Shown here: piece by piece, positions 13,779-24,405 of the stretch
Position numbering within the stretch: the stretch's first letter is position 1
Layout of the letters: every line of letters starts with the position of its first letter
Source of the DNA: Austropuccinia psidii
Lineage: Eukaryota > Basidiomycota > Pucciniomycetes > Pucciniales > Sphaerophragmiaceae
Direction: 5' to 3'
Length of the DNA stretch: 64,000 bases
Assembly (NCBI GenBank): GCA_023105745.1
Contig: JALGQZ010000015.1
Span: 23,107,499-23,171,498 of the forward strand
Translations under genes and position numbers: made by a program
The notes under the pieces: generated by a model
What the model was told of the DNA's origin: nothing
Database searches by the model: none
Seen by the model: only the letters and a program-made list of their open reading frames with translations

Positions 13779-13924
13779 TGAAACAAATCTTTGAGGAGTT
13801 GGTGGATTTGAAGAACTTGTTCCATATCCTTCCAGTCCTCTGGTTTGAGGTTTCTGTTGAATTGGAGTGTGAATGGCAAGGTTGATATTATCTCCCTCAT
13901 TGTTTTGCCATCCACCACTGTCAC
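13304..13924 (-). CDS. E2 ORF A, 3' part (overlaps gag; split by T1)
   Basis: This frame runs open for 206 codons and ends at TAG (13304-13306). It overlaps the start of gag in a different frame. Its middle (KGWNPTR, then a charged helix RENQATIQAIEEQL), basic Ser/Lys linker and C-terminal amphipathic helix (QKLLDLVKEV) match the layout of ORF A in E3 and E4, and the E5 copy keeps most of it. Its 5' part lies across T1 at about 44950-45073. The function is unknown; it could be an N-terminal Gag-like or RNA-binding partner. No ATG starts this fragment because T1 interrupts it. Confidence 0.65.
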   Translation of the reverse strand: MTVVDGKTMREIISTLPFTLQFNRNLKPEDWKDMEQVLQIHQLLKDLFQWSMDNKRFNLATHWAELGSSCQKICLKEIDFKDLMVITKGWNPTRQHSLLEARAQRIRENQATIQAIEEQLTQTGPTQIPSGSQRACQISSPVASHQSETSISVAKSHHSSQFQEVSSRRQGNKGKNKASFNQRRKESDPMIQKLLDLVKEVHKNQK

Positions 13925-13927
13925 CAG

Positions 13928-13967
13928 GGAGAATCTTGCGTCAATGGTCGGCGATTGACTTCACGTC
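13928..13967 (+). repeat. T1 left terminal inverted repeat
   Basis: It pairs with 44908-44947 over 40 bp with three mismatches. Inside it, the motif ACGTCA continues as scattered copies to about 14080, for example the cluster at 14040-14078. Confidence 0.85.
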
Positions 13968-14282
13968 GCACCACAGTCAGTATAAAATCTTGCTTCAGTC
14001 TCGTTAGTGTCACTTTATAGTCCCTGGATTTAGTGGGTCACGTCACGTCAGCGTCAAGACAACGTCAATCGTCACATGTGTTACATGAGAATGTCACTCA
14101 AAGCCCAAACCCGTTTCAACACTATTCGCAACGTTTGAGTAATTTCACCTAATAGCTTCCGCCTCCCCAACGCTTAGCATGCTTACGCGCCCGCACCACC
14201 CTCCAGATGAGACTCTGACACTGCCTGCCCCCCATCTCCGTCCTCACCACTCCTTACGCTTTCACACCCCCACCCTTACCAT
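13968..14282 (+). other. T1 left subterminal region with CGTCA motifs
   Basis: At least five CGTCA words occur between 13964 and 14078, read on the plus strand. The right end of T1 has the mirror motif (TTGACG). Subterminal repeats of this kind bind transposase or an accessory protein in EnSpm-type elements. I see no gene between 14080 and 14282. Confidence 0.6.
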
Positions 14283-14673
14283 CCTTACGCTTGTGTAGTG
14301 CCCTCCCGACATGCTCCCGACACTGGTTACAATCCTTACGCTCGCGCAGTGCCCTCCCGACATGCTCCCGACACTGCTTACGATCCTTACGCTCGCCCAG
14401 TGCCCTCCCGACATGCTCCCGACACTGCTTACGATCCTTATGCTCGCGCAGTGCCCTCCCGACATGCTCCCAACACTGCTTACGATCCTTATGCTCACGG
14501 AGTGCCCTCCCGACACTGCTTACGATCCTTACGCGCGCGCAGTGCCCTCCCGACACTGCTCACCATCCTTACGCTCATGAAGTGCCCTCCCGACACTGCT
14601 TACGATCCTTACGCTCGCCTAGTAGGTACCCTCCCGACATGCCCCGACGCTGCTTACCATCCTTACGCTTCCG
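14283..14673 (+). repeat. Tandem array, eight or so units of 51 or 40 bp
   Basis: Each unit begins CCTTACGCT and contains AGTGCCCTCCCGACA. The first four units are 51 bp; several later ones are 40 bp because an internal ACATGCTCCCG block is missing. Long ORFs occur in several frames on both strands only because the unit has no stop codons. Confidence 0.92.
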
Positions 14674-14689
14674 TACTACATCCATAGTG

Positions 14690-14713
14690 TGTACGGTGGC
14701 TTGTTGGCGTACA
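14690..14713. promoter_or_regulatory. 24-bp near-palindrome, copy 1
   Basis: The left arm is TGTACGGTGGCT and the right arm is TGTTGGCGTACA. It is one of six related sites in T1 and lies about 500 bp upstream of the ATG at 15213. A protein dimer binding site is inferred, not shown. Confidence 0.6.
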
Positions 14714-15212
14714 CAATGGACGCCATCGCCGAAATATGCTGAGTGGCCTTCTCTGCCAACAGGACCTCAGGGGAAATTGGTCAGTATATTCACAATGTTG
14801 TGGTTAGGGTTTAAATCATGAGACTCGCAAATTAAAACCTAATAAGTGGACTATTTAAGACAAGAATTGTGTCTCCTTTTTCGCCGACAAAACCATTTTA
14901 TTTCATATCATTCAAATGGAACACTTTGCTTAGTCCTTACCTCATGAGCGTTGAATAGTTCAAAAGTTGACTTTAGTAGGTTTCTCACTAGTCAACTTTA
15001 TTCAATGTCTCACAGGGAAGTGATTTCATTTGCATGATATGAAATAATTTGCAAAACATCGCCTCCTTCAGTTTCCCGCCAAATCGCATTTTGCAAATGC
15101 GAGTATTTTACTTCCACCTATTTTCTTCAATTTGGATCTTTTTATTCAAAATTTTCAAACAAGTTATCAATCAACTCGTCACCATCTATTTGCTTACTAA
15201 ACTACCTCCGCG
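14714..15212. other. Presumed promoter region of the 15213 gene
   Basis: No ORF here has coding character. The stretch near 14880-15190 is AT-rich and suits a fungal promoter and 5' untranslated region. Confidence 0.4.
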
Positions 15213-17074
15213 ATGGCCCAAACCCCGGAAAATTCAACGGAATTTAATGAACGACCAACTTCAGCCCCAGAGAGTGGAAGTGAAATCTCTGATATGGCCA
15301 GTAGTCGTGAATTAGGCATTGAAGCAGAGAGCCAGTCACATGAAGATAATCAAGATCCACCAGCTCTTCCAGAATGTGAGTATACATCCATCTTGAGTAT
15401 TTCTAATCTCTCAAAACCTGATATTGTGTCATAGCCTTTATTTCAGGTCAACCGCCAAGCTCTCAGAAACCGAATTTTAAACATTATGAGAAGGAAAAGA
15501 CTGTTGAACCTTGTGCACCGACAGAAGATGATGGGCAAGATGATGTAATTTTCAGTGGGGAGGTGGAAATTATATCCAAGGAACAATTTGTCTCCAACAT
15601 TGGTCAAACAATCCCAAGGCTCGAAAAAATTCAAAATGATAGTAAAATTCCTGATTATGTGCGTCAAAAGATTGCTGAAGCCATGAGCCTGCTCAAAATG
15701 GATTTGAACGGTAAGTCCATTACTAATTCAAAACAAAATTGATAAAAATAGCTTCTTACAATATATGGGCAGGTGTGGAGGTGGGAGAATCTCTACCTGA
15801 AGGATCTCGAGTCGTAATTGGATTTCCAGGCAAAGGATTAGGAAAAAGACCAAATATACATGCGACCAAAAAAACCAACAAAAAACGCCGTACCTTTGAA
15901 GCCGCAAAGGATTCCCGGGATCAAGGTGATGAAATGATCAATGTTGAAGTGGACCATATTGATAATGAACCTCCGCATACTGAACCCCCCCCATACTCAA
16001 TGAAACAATCCATGATGAAGCTCCACATACTGAAAGCCCCCCAATACCCAATGAAACAATGCATGATGCAACCCCTCCCACCTCTCCTCGGAATATTCAA
16101 GCCTTTCAAGAAAGGGAAACAATTAAACATGATACAATGGGACGAGATATGACTGATATAATTCCCGACGCTGAGCCCGAAGTGTCATCCGCTGTGAATT
16201 TTCAAGGAATATTTTTATCCCGCATGGAAGAGTTTGCAGGCATTTTGAATTATCATTCCAATATTCCTCAACAATCATGGAAAAGGGGGCTTGATAATAT
16301 CAATAGGATTTACAAAAATAGATGGGACAATTTACCAACCAAGGATGCTCATACATTCCTGCCCGTTGGTATTAAGGTGATCAGTAACCGAGATCTTAAA
16401 ATGTCGGCTTGGCTGCAGGACCTTGAGATGGCAGGTGAGTTCTTTTTATCTTTGTGCATGATACTTGATTATTGGCTGTTGACTGGTGATATAAATTGCA
16501 ATATACAGGGTTAGATTTTTTTAAGCCAACCAAAACAGAAGCGTTTTTTAATTACAACATTTGGAATCTCAAATTGATGAAGGAATCAGCTAAACCTCCA
16601 GATAATCTCCCCAAATCTGAACACTCCTTCTTCAAAATGGTTCAGAGCCTTCTTTACCCCGCCAATCCAGTTAAACATTTTTGGGCAAATGTTATGTTTG
16701 AATCCATTATTTTAGTCTCATACGATGTGATTGCACCCAAACCATATGTTGCACCAACATCAAATTTGACCAATCCTCTTGGACTCGAACGCGGAGCAGT
16801 TGAATACCTTGCCTCCTGCTTGAGTAAATCGAAGCAACGTGCAACCCAACTCAGCATTGAAGGTGGCGGCGCTGACAATGAGATATCCACAAAGCCGCAC
16901 AAGAACCTGGAGGATCTAATGGATACAGTTATCCATTTGATGATTGCGTACAACATGGTACGTGCACATACAAAGGTCGAAGTTAATGGCATCAAAGGCA
17001 AACTCACGAACTCAAAAAAAAATGAGGCCATCAAAGATCTTTTGGCGTGTCACAAGAATCTCAGAATAAATTGA
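15213..17074 (+). pseudogene. T1 unknown protein, four exons, one frameshift
   Basis: Exons are 15213-15375, 15447-15710, 15773-16434 and 16509-17074; introns of 71, 62 and 74 bp all begin GT and end AG. The N-terminal half is acidic and low complexity. The C-terminal half is ordered and starts around the segment FLSRMEEFAGILNYHS, with a C-terminal helical region ending in Lys/Asn-rich sequence. The frame breaks in a run of eight C near 15985-15992: two imperfect copies of a Pro-rich repeat (about 15970-16080) agree only if one base is missing from that run. With that base the product would be about 551 residues. No family is recognised. A homopolymer error in the assembly is an alternative explanation. 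Confidence 0.65.
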
Positions 17075-17122
17075 ATTTGCTATGGTATATTAGCGGCATT
17101 CTGTGCCGCGGGGGTTCGTGGT

Positions 17123-17452
17123 TTGATGGTATGCTCAGATGACTGGAGAACAAGCTCAGTTAAAGGGGCTTTATCACTAATTGACATTTCCGCAAAACTT
17201 TCAGAGGGTAAAAATCTAGTGGAGCCAGTGTGGCTACGTACTAATAAGTATATATGTAATTTACTGAATAAAAGTTTCTTCTCATCAGAGTCTTTTAACC
17301 CCACTGTACCTCTTAGATTTGAATTTGCACGATGCTTAGTATTAGACTTTGGTGATGCCTGGGTGGCGAAACGTGGTCTTGGTTCAAGTGATGAGGTCAC
17401 CTTGACGGTACCCAGGTCAGCTAAACTCACAACCAGGATTGACCCGTTTTAG
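17123..17452 (+). other. Unassigned 109-codon ORF, doubtful
   Basis: This plus-strand frame of ordinary composition is overlapped by a minus-strand ORF (17080-17430) of similar length, so it may be chance. It lies just after the first T1 gene. I recognise no domain, signal peptide or splice signal in it. Confidence 0.2.
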
Positions 17453-17569
17453 ATTAGCTTTGTACTAGATAGATTGTAATTGAATTTTGCAAAGTGATTT
17501 ATGAATTTAATAATCATGACTTCCTATCCTACTACTGCCGGATGCCACAGTCTGAGTACCAATAGTAAT

Positions 17570-17593
17570 TGTACAGCGGCATGCCTCCGTACA
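17570..17593. promoter_or_regulatory. 24-bp near-palindrome, copy 2
   Basis: The left arm is TGTACAGCGGCA and the right arm is TGCCTCCGTACA. It lies 436 bp upstream of the ATG of the Tet-like gene. Confidence 0.62.
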
Positions 17594-18028
17594 TCATTGC
17601 AAAGACTCCGCCAAGACGCAAGCTGAGTCAGGCTTTGTGCCCGCGAGTAGCGCACTCGGGGGCATTGCGGGAAGTCGCGTTTATCACTTCCCGCCAGCCC
17701 ATAATAGGCAAAATGTTACTGTGTCTTTCAAGAGGACTGGGATAACTAGGGATCCGCAGAAGGATGCATATTGCATTTGCGTGTGCTTGCAATATTCCAA
17801 ATGGTTGGATTGGAAAGTGATTGCATGGGAACATCAATATGTAAAATTGAATAATGCACTATCCGCTGCAATTTTTAGGTTCAGGTATTTGAGATCGCGA
17901 ATTCGCGAAGGTCAGGTGTGATCTTTCTTTTTAGCCGCAATTAAAAAAGATTCATCGTCCGCAATTCAATTTAGGTGGTATTAATAAATCAGTAATCATT
18001 TGGTTTCATTTCATTTTCTGCTGCAAGC
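17594..18028. other. Presumed promoter region of the Tet-like gene
   Basis: This is non-coding, with short ORFs in several frames that have no recognisable content. It lies between palindrome copy 2 and the proposed start at 18029. Confidence 0.4.
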
Positions 18029-19373
18029 ATGCCATTCACGAAAAAAGGAAAAGAGCGTAGAAGGGAACTCGCGAGAAAGCGTCGGGCTGAGGAAGGAAAG
18101 TGTGAGTTTCTCGCTTAATCTCAGTGTATATATATAGATATATATATATGCTTCCACATTTATGTGGCACCCTCATTGGGCCCCACGGAAGAACATTGGC
18201 TTCAGTCGGTTCAGATTGTGCCAATGTCCTGTGGGCTCCAACAGGGAAGTCAAAGGATGTGTGCCGAAGAAAGCTCCTTGGCAGTATCTGATATCTTGTG
18301 TGCTTCAACACATAGTGATCCCGCAACCACTCGGGAATAGTAGCAGATCCCAAAAGACAAATGAGCGCAAAACCACCCGAATGAATAGGTTTTTTTCCTC
18401 CTCTCACCCAACAGCACAAATATCAATGCCAGTATCAGCAAATATCACCCCAAGTGAAATTCGGAGGGTGGTGGATGTCAATCAGATGAAACACATCCAC
18501 TTTGGCCGTGTGGCAATTTTCTCTTCAACCGGATTACTCATTGCCCTTGTTGAATTCCGACCATTCACAACAATGAGTGAAGTCGAGGTCAATCAATGGG
18601 ATGAATTATCACAATTCTTATTTCGCGAAAAGAGGTTCACTGACCCTATTGCAACAAATGGAGCATTACTGGAGGGATTTATGTTCGCGATTGGGTGGTG
18701 CAAATGCACCACGAAGAATGAACAATTTGGTCTGTATGGTAGTGCTGGAAAAATTGAAAATGCAAAAGATGAATGGCGGGACCGAGGGGCCAATCTTAGC
18801 TCGGTGGGTCGCATTCTAGGTCAATCCTTACGATATGTTGGGGATAATTTATTTCAGAAGATTCAAAATTGCTACAACTCATTGGGGGTTACGTCTTTTG
18901 ATCAAGTCAAGTATGAAGGCAATAATCCCGCAAATCAGGGTGCATGTGAGTTTGCTTCGGCACTCACTTTCACCATGAATGAATTCAAAAACGCACCTCA
19001 TGTTGATAAGGATGCCTCGCTGTATGCTTCGGGATGGTGGTTTCAAGCTGATAAGGAGACCGGCCAAATTCAAAGAGATGCATCAAAGCGGTGTACAGGG
19101 GGGAAATTTATTTTCCCAAATGAGCATTTTTGGATTGATCTATCCGATTGTCATGGGCTCATTCAGGTAGTGTGGGCCAGCAGTACATTTCTTCATTATA
19201 CTGATCCAGCACAGGACAACGAAAGCACGACACTAGTGGGTATGTCCGCACAATGCTCAAGGAGGTTGGCAAAAACAATGTGCCGAAAAAGCCACGGCTA
19301 TTATGAGATTGGCGAGGGAGCGGCCTATCAAATCAGGGATGGTAATACAATCTCAGCCCAATTCAAAGAGTGA
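18029..19373 (+). CDS. Tet/JBP-like 2OG-Fe(II) oxygenase
   Basis: Proposed exons are 18029-18099 and 18206-19373 (intron 18100-18205, GT...AG), giving about 412 residues. The first exon is Lys/Arg-rich (MPFTKKGKERRR). The catalytic part carries the iron-binding His-x-Asp motif in APHVDKDAS (His codon 18999-19001, Asp 19005-19007), a distal His in TFLHYTDP (19194-19196) and an Arg in QCSRR that suits 2-oxoglutarate binding. Flanking blocks GWWFQ, RCTGGKFIFP and LIQVVWAS are what I know from fungal Tet-like domains. Known family members oxidise 5-methylcytosine; the substrate here is not shown. The gene has no stops or shifts, unlike most T1 genes. The intron and first exon are predictions; the open frame itself extends from 18162. 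Confidence 0.8.
18124..18153. repeat. AT microsatellite in the Tet-like gene intron
   Basis: A TA-dinucleotide run interrupted by one G. It has no further significance that I can see. Confidence 0.7.
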
Positions 19374-19502
19374 GGCAGTCGGAATAGTAGCGTGATTGGT
19401 AGATAATGGTGGGGTAAGGCAGAGGACAATATACACCAGGATTGGATGGTTTCGAGTGCGGGAGATGGGGTGTCTCACATGAAAAAGGGGTGAAGTGGAT
19501 TA

Positions 19503-19526
19503 TGTACAGAGGCATGCCATCGTACA
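19503..19526. promoter_or_regulatory. 24-bp near-palindrome, copy 3
   Basis: The left arm is TGTACAGAGGCA and the right arm is TGCCATCGTACA. It lies 130 bp after the Tet-like stop codon and just before the second tandem array, so it is the one copy that is not upstream of a T1 gene start. Confidence 0.6.
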
Positions 19527-19559
19527 TATGCCAGGTTTGTTGCTCTTGTCCAGGATCCC

Positions 19560-20083
19560 AACGCTTCACACGCGAATCCTTATGCTTGTGCAGGTTCCGA
19601 CAATGCTAAAAGTTCCTTACGCCTATGCGGGGTGCCGACGCTTCACATGCCAATCCTTACGCCTGTGCAGGTTCCCGACAACTCACACGCCAATCCTTAC
19701 GCCTGTGCAGGTTCCCGAAAGCTCACACGCCAATCCTTACCCCTGTGCAGGCTCCCAACAGCTCACACGCCAATCCTTAGGCTTGTGAAGGTTGCCAACA
19801 ATGCTGACAATTTGTTACGCCTGTGCAGGCTCCCGAAAATTCACACGCCAATCCTTACGCCTGTGCCGCCTCCCAACAGCTCACACGCGAATCCTTAGGC
19901 TTGTGAAGGATGCCAACAATGCTGACAATTTCTTATGCCTTTGCAGGCTCCCGACAATTCACATGCTAATCCTTTCACCTGTGCAGGCTCCCGACAACTC
20001 ACACGCCAATCCTTACGCCTTTTCAGGCTCCCAACAGCTCACACGCCAATCGTTACGCTTGTGAAGGTTCCCGACAATTTAAA
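19560..20083 (+). repeat. Tandem array of about twelve ~40-bp units
   Basis: Units read roughly CCTTACGCCTGTGCAGG, then TTCCCGACA, then CTCACACGCCAAT. They are more diverged from each other than the units at 14283. Both arrays share the words CCTTACGC, GTGCAG and CCCGACA, so they probably come from one ancestral unit. The frames are open by chance. Confidence 0.9.
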
Positions 20084-20496
20084 CAATTCAATACATGACT
20101 AAGATTAATAGCGTGTCACCATGGGAACGGCAATTTCTCATGAATCTGGAGTGGATTGCTCACATGCCGGAACCTCCCGCTTTTTTACAGTTAAGATTTG
20201 ATATGGCTCTAAACAATGGAGGAAGAAAATATAGGAGGCAGGAATGGTGACTATTGGCGCATTTTTGGCAAAAGATTTTCTCACATACAAATACTAACTC
20301 AAATTTTTGGTGGGGCACTTACGAAAATTATTCTCACCCAATAGTAAATATGAATCATTGAGGAATTATAATAAATTCACGTGAACAAAGAACATAAGAG
20401 AAATTGAAAATATCTTTCATTGAATACAAATAATTTATCTAAAGGAGTGTATTACAAAAGGTAAAAAGAGGAAAGAATACGATTTTTTTGTGGATT
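20084..20496. other. Intergenic, no gene seen
   Basis: AT-rich spacer downstream of both the array and the minus-strand gene that ends at 20497. No ORF or repeat stands out. Confidence 0.5.
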
Positions 20497-21877
20497 TTAT
20501 TTTTCTAAGAATTTGGAGACTATCCCGGTGATGTCCTCCATTGGATAAGCCTCTATCGCCTCGCCAAGGAGGGAGTTTAGTTCCTCCCGGAATTCCCGGT
20601 GCATCTCATTTCGATGAGTTGCATCCACGAAAGGAATCATGTGGAGCAACCAACAATGCTCCAACAAGATTCGGTTGATCGAATCGTGGACGATGGCTCG
20701 AGGAATCATTAGTATCGGGCGCAGGTCGGTGAATTCCTGGCGAGCGTCATTGTAGGAATGAGAGGAGCTTGGCACCGGGGGGGAGGAGGCGGTTGGGTTC
20801 TCGGCGTCAATGGGAGGGATATCCGGGGAAGGAACCAGGGTAGGAGTGGTGGGAGGGGGAACAGGAGGGGAAGGTGGGGGAGTGGGTGAAGAAGAAGGTG
20901 GAAGGGGAGGGGGAGGGGGGGATCCGACTGGTGTATCATCGATGATGATAATGGAGCGGGGAGTTGCGGGACGAGCTGGAGATGGTCGAAGGAGGGGTGA
21001 GGAAAAGTTGAGTTGAGTTAAAAAAGGGAAAGAGGGACTTACCAAAAGGTTCCTCCGTTGATTGCGTAGGAGCCACCTCAGGTTGAGGCTCACGAGTCGC
21101 AATGTCCTCAGGTGGTTCGGAGGATGGACTTGGGCCAGGAATAGGTGGCTCATCGTGCTGGGAGGCTTCTACAAAATGAGGAAGAGTCAGTTAACTTGAT
21201 GCGAAAGTGAAAATGAGAAAAGAGAAAGTTGGCTGCTTACCGCGGAATAAGTCCTCAGACCATCGGGTGCCACTCGGGCCTGGAGTGGGTTGCCGCGGGG
21301 TTTGCTCGTGAGGCAAAGTAGGAACGGGAGAGTCTTGTTGGGGGGGATTTGGGGGGTTTGGTTCTATGAGTAATGGAAAAAAGTGAGTATTATTGCGTGA
21401 AGATAAATGAGATAAGGAGGAGAAAGAAAACTTACTTTGGCGTTTGAATCCCATCGGTGACAAGACATGGTGACGATCAGCCCAAGCTCGAATGTCCTCT
21501 TTCCATCGCCATCCTTCATCGGCCGGATAATCACTTCGCTCAGGTCGAGGAGTGAAGTGACCATCGGATGGTGGCCTAGGAGGGGGGGTGGACAAATCGA
21601 TGCTTGAGGGGACTGGGCTAATCGTCCTGAATCGTTCCCGCTGGCCTGTTTGGGGTCCCGGGGTCCACTCACGCTCGGAAATTGTTTCATCATCATCAGC
21701 CACAAAGGAGTCCTGGCGAGGGCGTCTTGGGCGGGAACTCCTCTGGCCGCCGGGTCGGAAGGGGCGGACGACGAACGAACATTTCTTGTGTGCTTGTCGG
21801 CAAGCATCACAAGCGTTGGTTGTCGTCGAGGAACGAATGCAGGGGATACCCCGCTTGGTGCATAACGCGCACGACAT
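20497..21877 (-). CDS. Zn2Cys6-like cluster protein, Pro-rich (putative DNA-binding regulator)
   Basis: Four exons (21436-21877, 21241-21363, 21043-21168, 20497-20975) separated by 72, 72 and 67-bp GT-AG introns give a 389-residue protein with no stop. The N-terminus has six cysteines spaced C-X2-C-X6-C-X9-C-X2-C-X6-C within the first 33 residues, which fits the binuclear zinc cluster of fungal regulators; the basic residues between them differ from the classic form. The middle is Pro/Ser/Glu-rich and disordered, and the C-terminal 90 residues are helical (EFREELNSLLGEAIEAY). It may bind DNA as a dimer. Its own upstream region lacks the 24-bp palindrome and instead has many GCTGAG words. Function is inferred only from the cysteines. 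Confidence 0.72.
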
Positions 21878-22458
21878 CTAAAAACAAAACAAAACAGGTT
21901 AGTAACTGAATAGAAAGTAAGCAATCAAGAAAGAAAAGGAAGACATACGATGATTTATAATTTTAAAACGGAATTCAAATTAAAAAAGCGCTAGGAGGAG
22001 GTTTTTAAAAGTCTAGAAGAGAGTCGTGAAGAAAGGGAATTATTAATATTGGATCATAATGTTGACGAAAGTTTAATTGGAGAAAATGTACAAAGTAGAT
22101 AGAAGTGGGGTTCTGAAAGTATTAGCAGGAAAAACAAAAAGCGAGCAGGAAGGGGAGTGGGGTTAGTCGAGTGCGAAAGAAAAGACTGGAAAGGCAGCAA
22201 GACGAGGGGGAATACGCACAAGAAGGACAAACGCGGGTGAGGTTGAACGAAGTGGAGCGGGTGAGAGAGAAAGTGAAGTGCGTGTCGTGTGAAGATGGTC
22301 TTTTATACCATGGTGAAGCTGAGACGATCTCAGCAGTTTCAGCACCCGCAAAAGTCTCAGCTTCAAGGCGTGTGGGCAAAATTGAAGCTGAGTCTCAGCG
22401 AATGCTGCAACTGGGAAGTGAAATGCTCGCGTGAGGCAGAAGAACAATGGGGGTCTGG
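21878..22458. other. Upstream region of the Zn-cluster gene
   Basis: No convincing gene. The short ORFs on both strands (for example near 22122-22471) lack coding character. The GCTGAG/CTCAGC cluster begins near 22315. Confidence 0.45.
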
Positions 22459-23204
22459 CTGAGTATTGCAATTTATTGAATTGTCAAGCTGAGTCAAATC
22501 CCCTTTGTTTGCTTAAATAGCCACCCAATCACCCAGGAGGGTGGTCGTGAGGCCCTTGTTGAATGTGCATTGTGGGTGCAATGCACAAGTGACCCATGCA
22601 GAAAAGCACCCGGTGCATTTGGTCACAAGTGACCGCGGCAAGATCACCGGCCTTATGGCCTGGTGATAGTATTTGAACAAAGGGGGGGGCTGTAAGACAA
22701 GTGAATACAGCGTGAGCTTGCCTCGACCCATTGCTCAGGTTTGCTTTCGGGTCATAATTGAAATGCTCAGTGGCTGAACATTTTAATTGCACAGTAATTG
22801 AACAATTGATATAACAATATCAAATGCACTGCTGAGTATTGCAATTTATTGAATTGTCAAGCTGAGTCAAATCCCTTTTGTTTCCTTAAATAGCCACCCG
22901 ATCACCCAGGAGGGTGGTCGTGAGGCCCATGTTGAATGTGCATTGTGGGTGCAATGCACAAGTGACCCATGCAGAAAAGCACCCGGTGCATTTGGTCACA
23001 AGTGACCGCGGCGAGATTACCGGCCATATGGCCTGGTAATAGTATGTGAACAAAGGGGGGGGCTGTAAGACAAGTGAATACAGCGTGAGCTTGCCTCGAC
23101 CCATTGCTCAGGTTTGCTTTCGGGTCATAATTGAAATGCTCAGTGGCTGAATATTGGAATTGCACAGTGATTGAACTATAGATATAACAATATCAAATGC
23201 ACCA
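22459..23204 (+). repeat. Two direct copies of a 373-bp unit
   Basis: Copy 1 starts at 22459 and copy 2 at 22832, each beginning CTGAGTATTGCAATTTATTG. Both contain several short inverted repeats, such as GTGCATTG with CAATGCAC, GGTCAC with GTGACC, and a 25-bp hairpin at about 22644-22668 (copy 1) and 23017-23041 (copy 2). The matching 72-codon minus-strand ORFs in the two copies are explained by the duplication. Confidence 0.88.
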
Positions 23205-24405
23205 TGCTGAGCCATTGCTCAGTCGTTTTTGTATGCGCGCACTCTGAGCATTTGGCACAGCATCGGATGACATTTCAGCCAGGTGCAGCATTTCACACGC
23301 TTTGGTGAAGTGCTCCAAACTGAGCCTTCCAGTGAGCTATTGCAGAATTAGTTCATTCCATGGCTTTACTGAGCACTTTCACACGGTGCTTTTGACCATG
23401 ACATGCTCAGCTTGCGTGTGCAAATCGGGTGAAACGCAATGCTGAGCATGTGGCACATGAGCTACGTAAATGCAAACGATCCGAAGGTGCATGCACATTT
23501 GCTATATGCATGCAGGCTCAAGTAGTATTACACCTTCCTGATCGGTACAGTACAGTCGACACTGTAGTACGCAGTACACCTTTGTAAAAGTATGCTGCAG
23601 GGCAGAGCAAAAGCTGTTCAACAATGTAACGTGCAATCACGTCAAGCCATCGAGTCATATATCTCAACCGCATCCCTTTGATTCACCTTGCTGGACAGCT
23701 CTGCCTAACTACGGCACAGATGCGCATGTAATGCAAGTTAATGTAAGTGGGTCATAATGGGATGACTTATTATTTGGGTCATACACAAAGAGTTGATTCC
23801 CTCCGGTGCCATTGTTGGGGCAAACAATGACTGGCCCGCTTGTTCATTGTCGGGCAGCCACACGCTTTTCATACGCACCCCTGATGGGTCATACGCAGGC
23901 AGCTTTCACATGCCTGGAAGACATTTTACTGCCAGTCTTCCAGCTGCCTATTTTCTTGGTCGGGTTGTCAGCTTGACTGCAGACGCTCACCCGCTTGCGC
24001 GTGGAAACCTGAGGCCAATCAGTGTGGATTTGCTTCAGCCTCATCCACATTAGAATAAAAATCCCAGCCTATGATTGCTGAGGCTGGTCATGTTTGCGTG
24101 GGTATCTCCCACCGCGGGTCATTTTCTTCACGTTCTCACACGCCCCACGCAAGTTGTGGCACGTGGCTTGCAGCCAAAAAATCCCTTGGGCGTGTGGCCT
24201 CTTTCCTCCGGAGTTCTGTACGCGCGTGAGGCAAAGACCCGGATGCCAATCTCGGTGGATTAGTACTCGCCTCAAACGCCATAGGGGTGAATGTATATGT
24301 GGATCACGGCTCATGGCTGGCGCCCCCTTTGATCATCCCACACATTCCCCCCTGAAAGCCCAGTATGCATCAGTCAGCAAAAAAATTCAGGCAAAACCAA
24401 AGTCA
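23205..24405. other. Long intergenic stretch rich in short inverted repeats
   Basis: No gene recognised. GCTGAGCA-type words continue to about 23460. A short palindromic stretch TACAGT-CGAC-ACTGTA occurs near 23553. ORFs such as 23793-24053 and 24094-24501 have no recognisable content. Confidence 0.4.

Noticed and set aside
14283..14673. CRISPR-like array (also 19560-20083)
   Set aside because: Units are contiguous tandem repeats without unique spacers, in a eukaryotic transposon.
17080..17430. 116-codon minus-strand ORF as a gene
   Set aside because: It overlaps an equally plausible plus-strand ORF, and neither has recognisable features.
22513..23104. Two similar 72-codon minus-strand ORFs as a conserved small gene
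   Set aside because: The similarity is due to the 373-bp direct duplication; nothing else supports coding.
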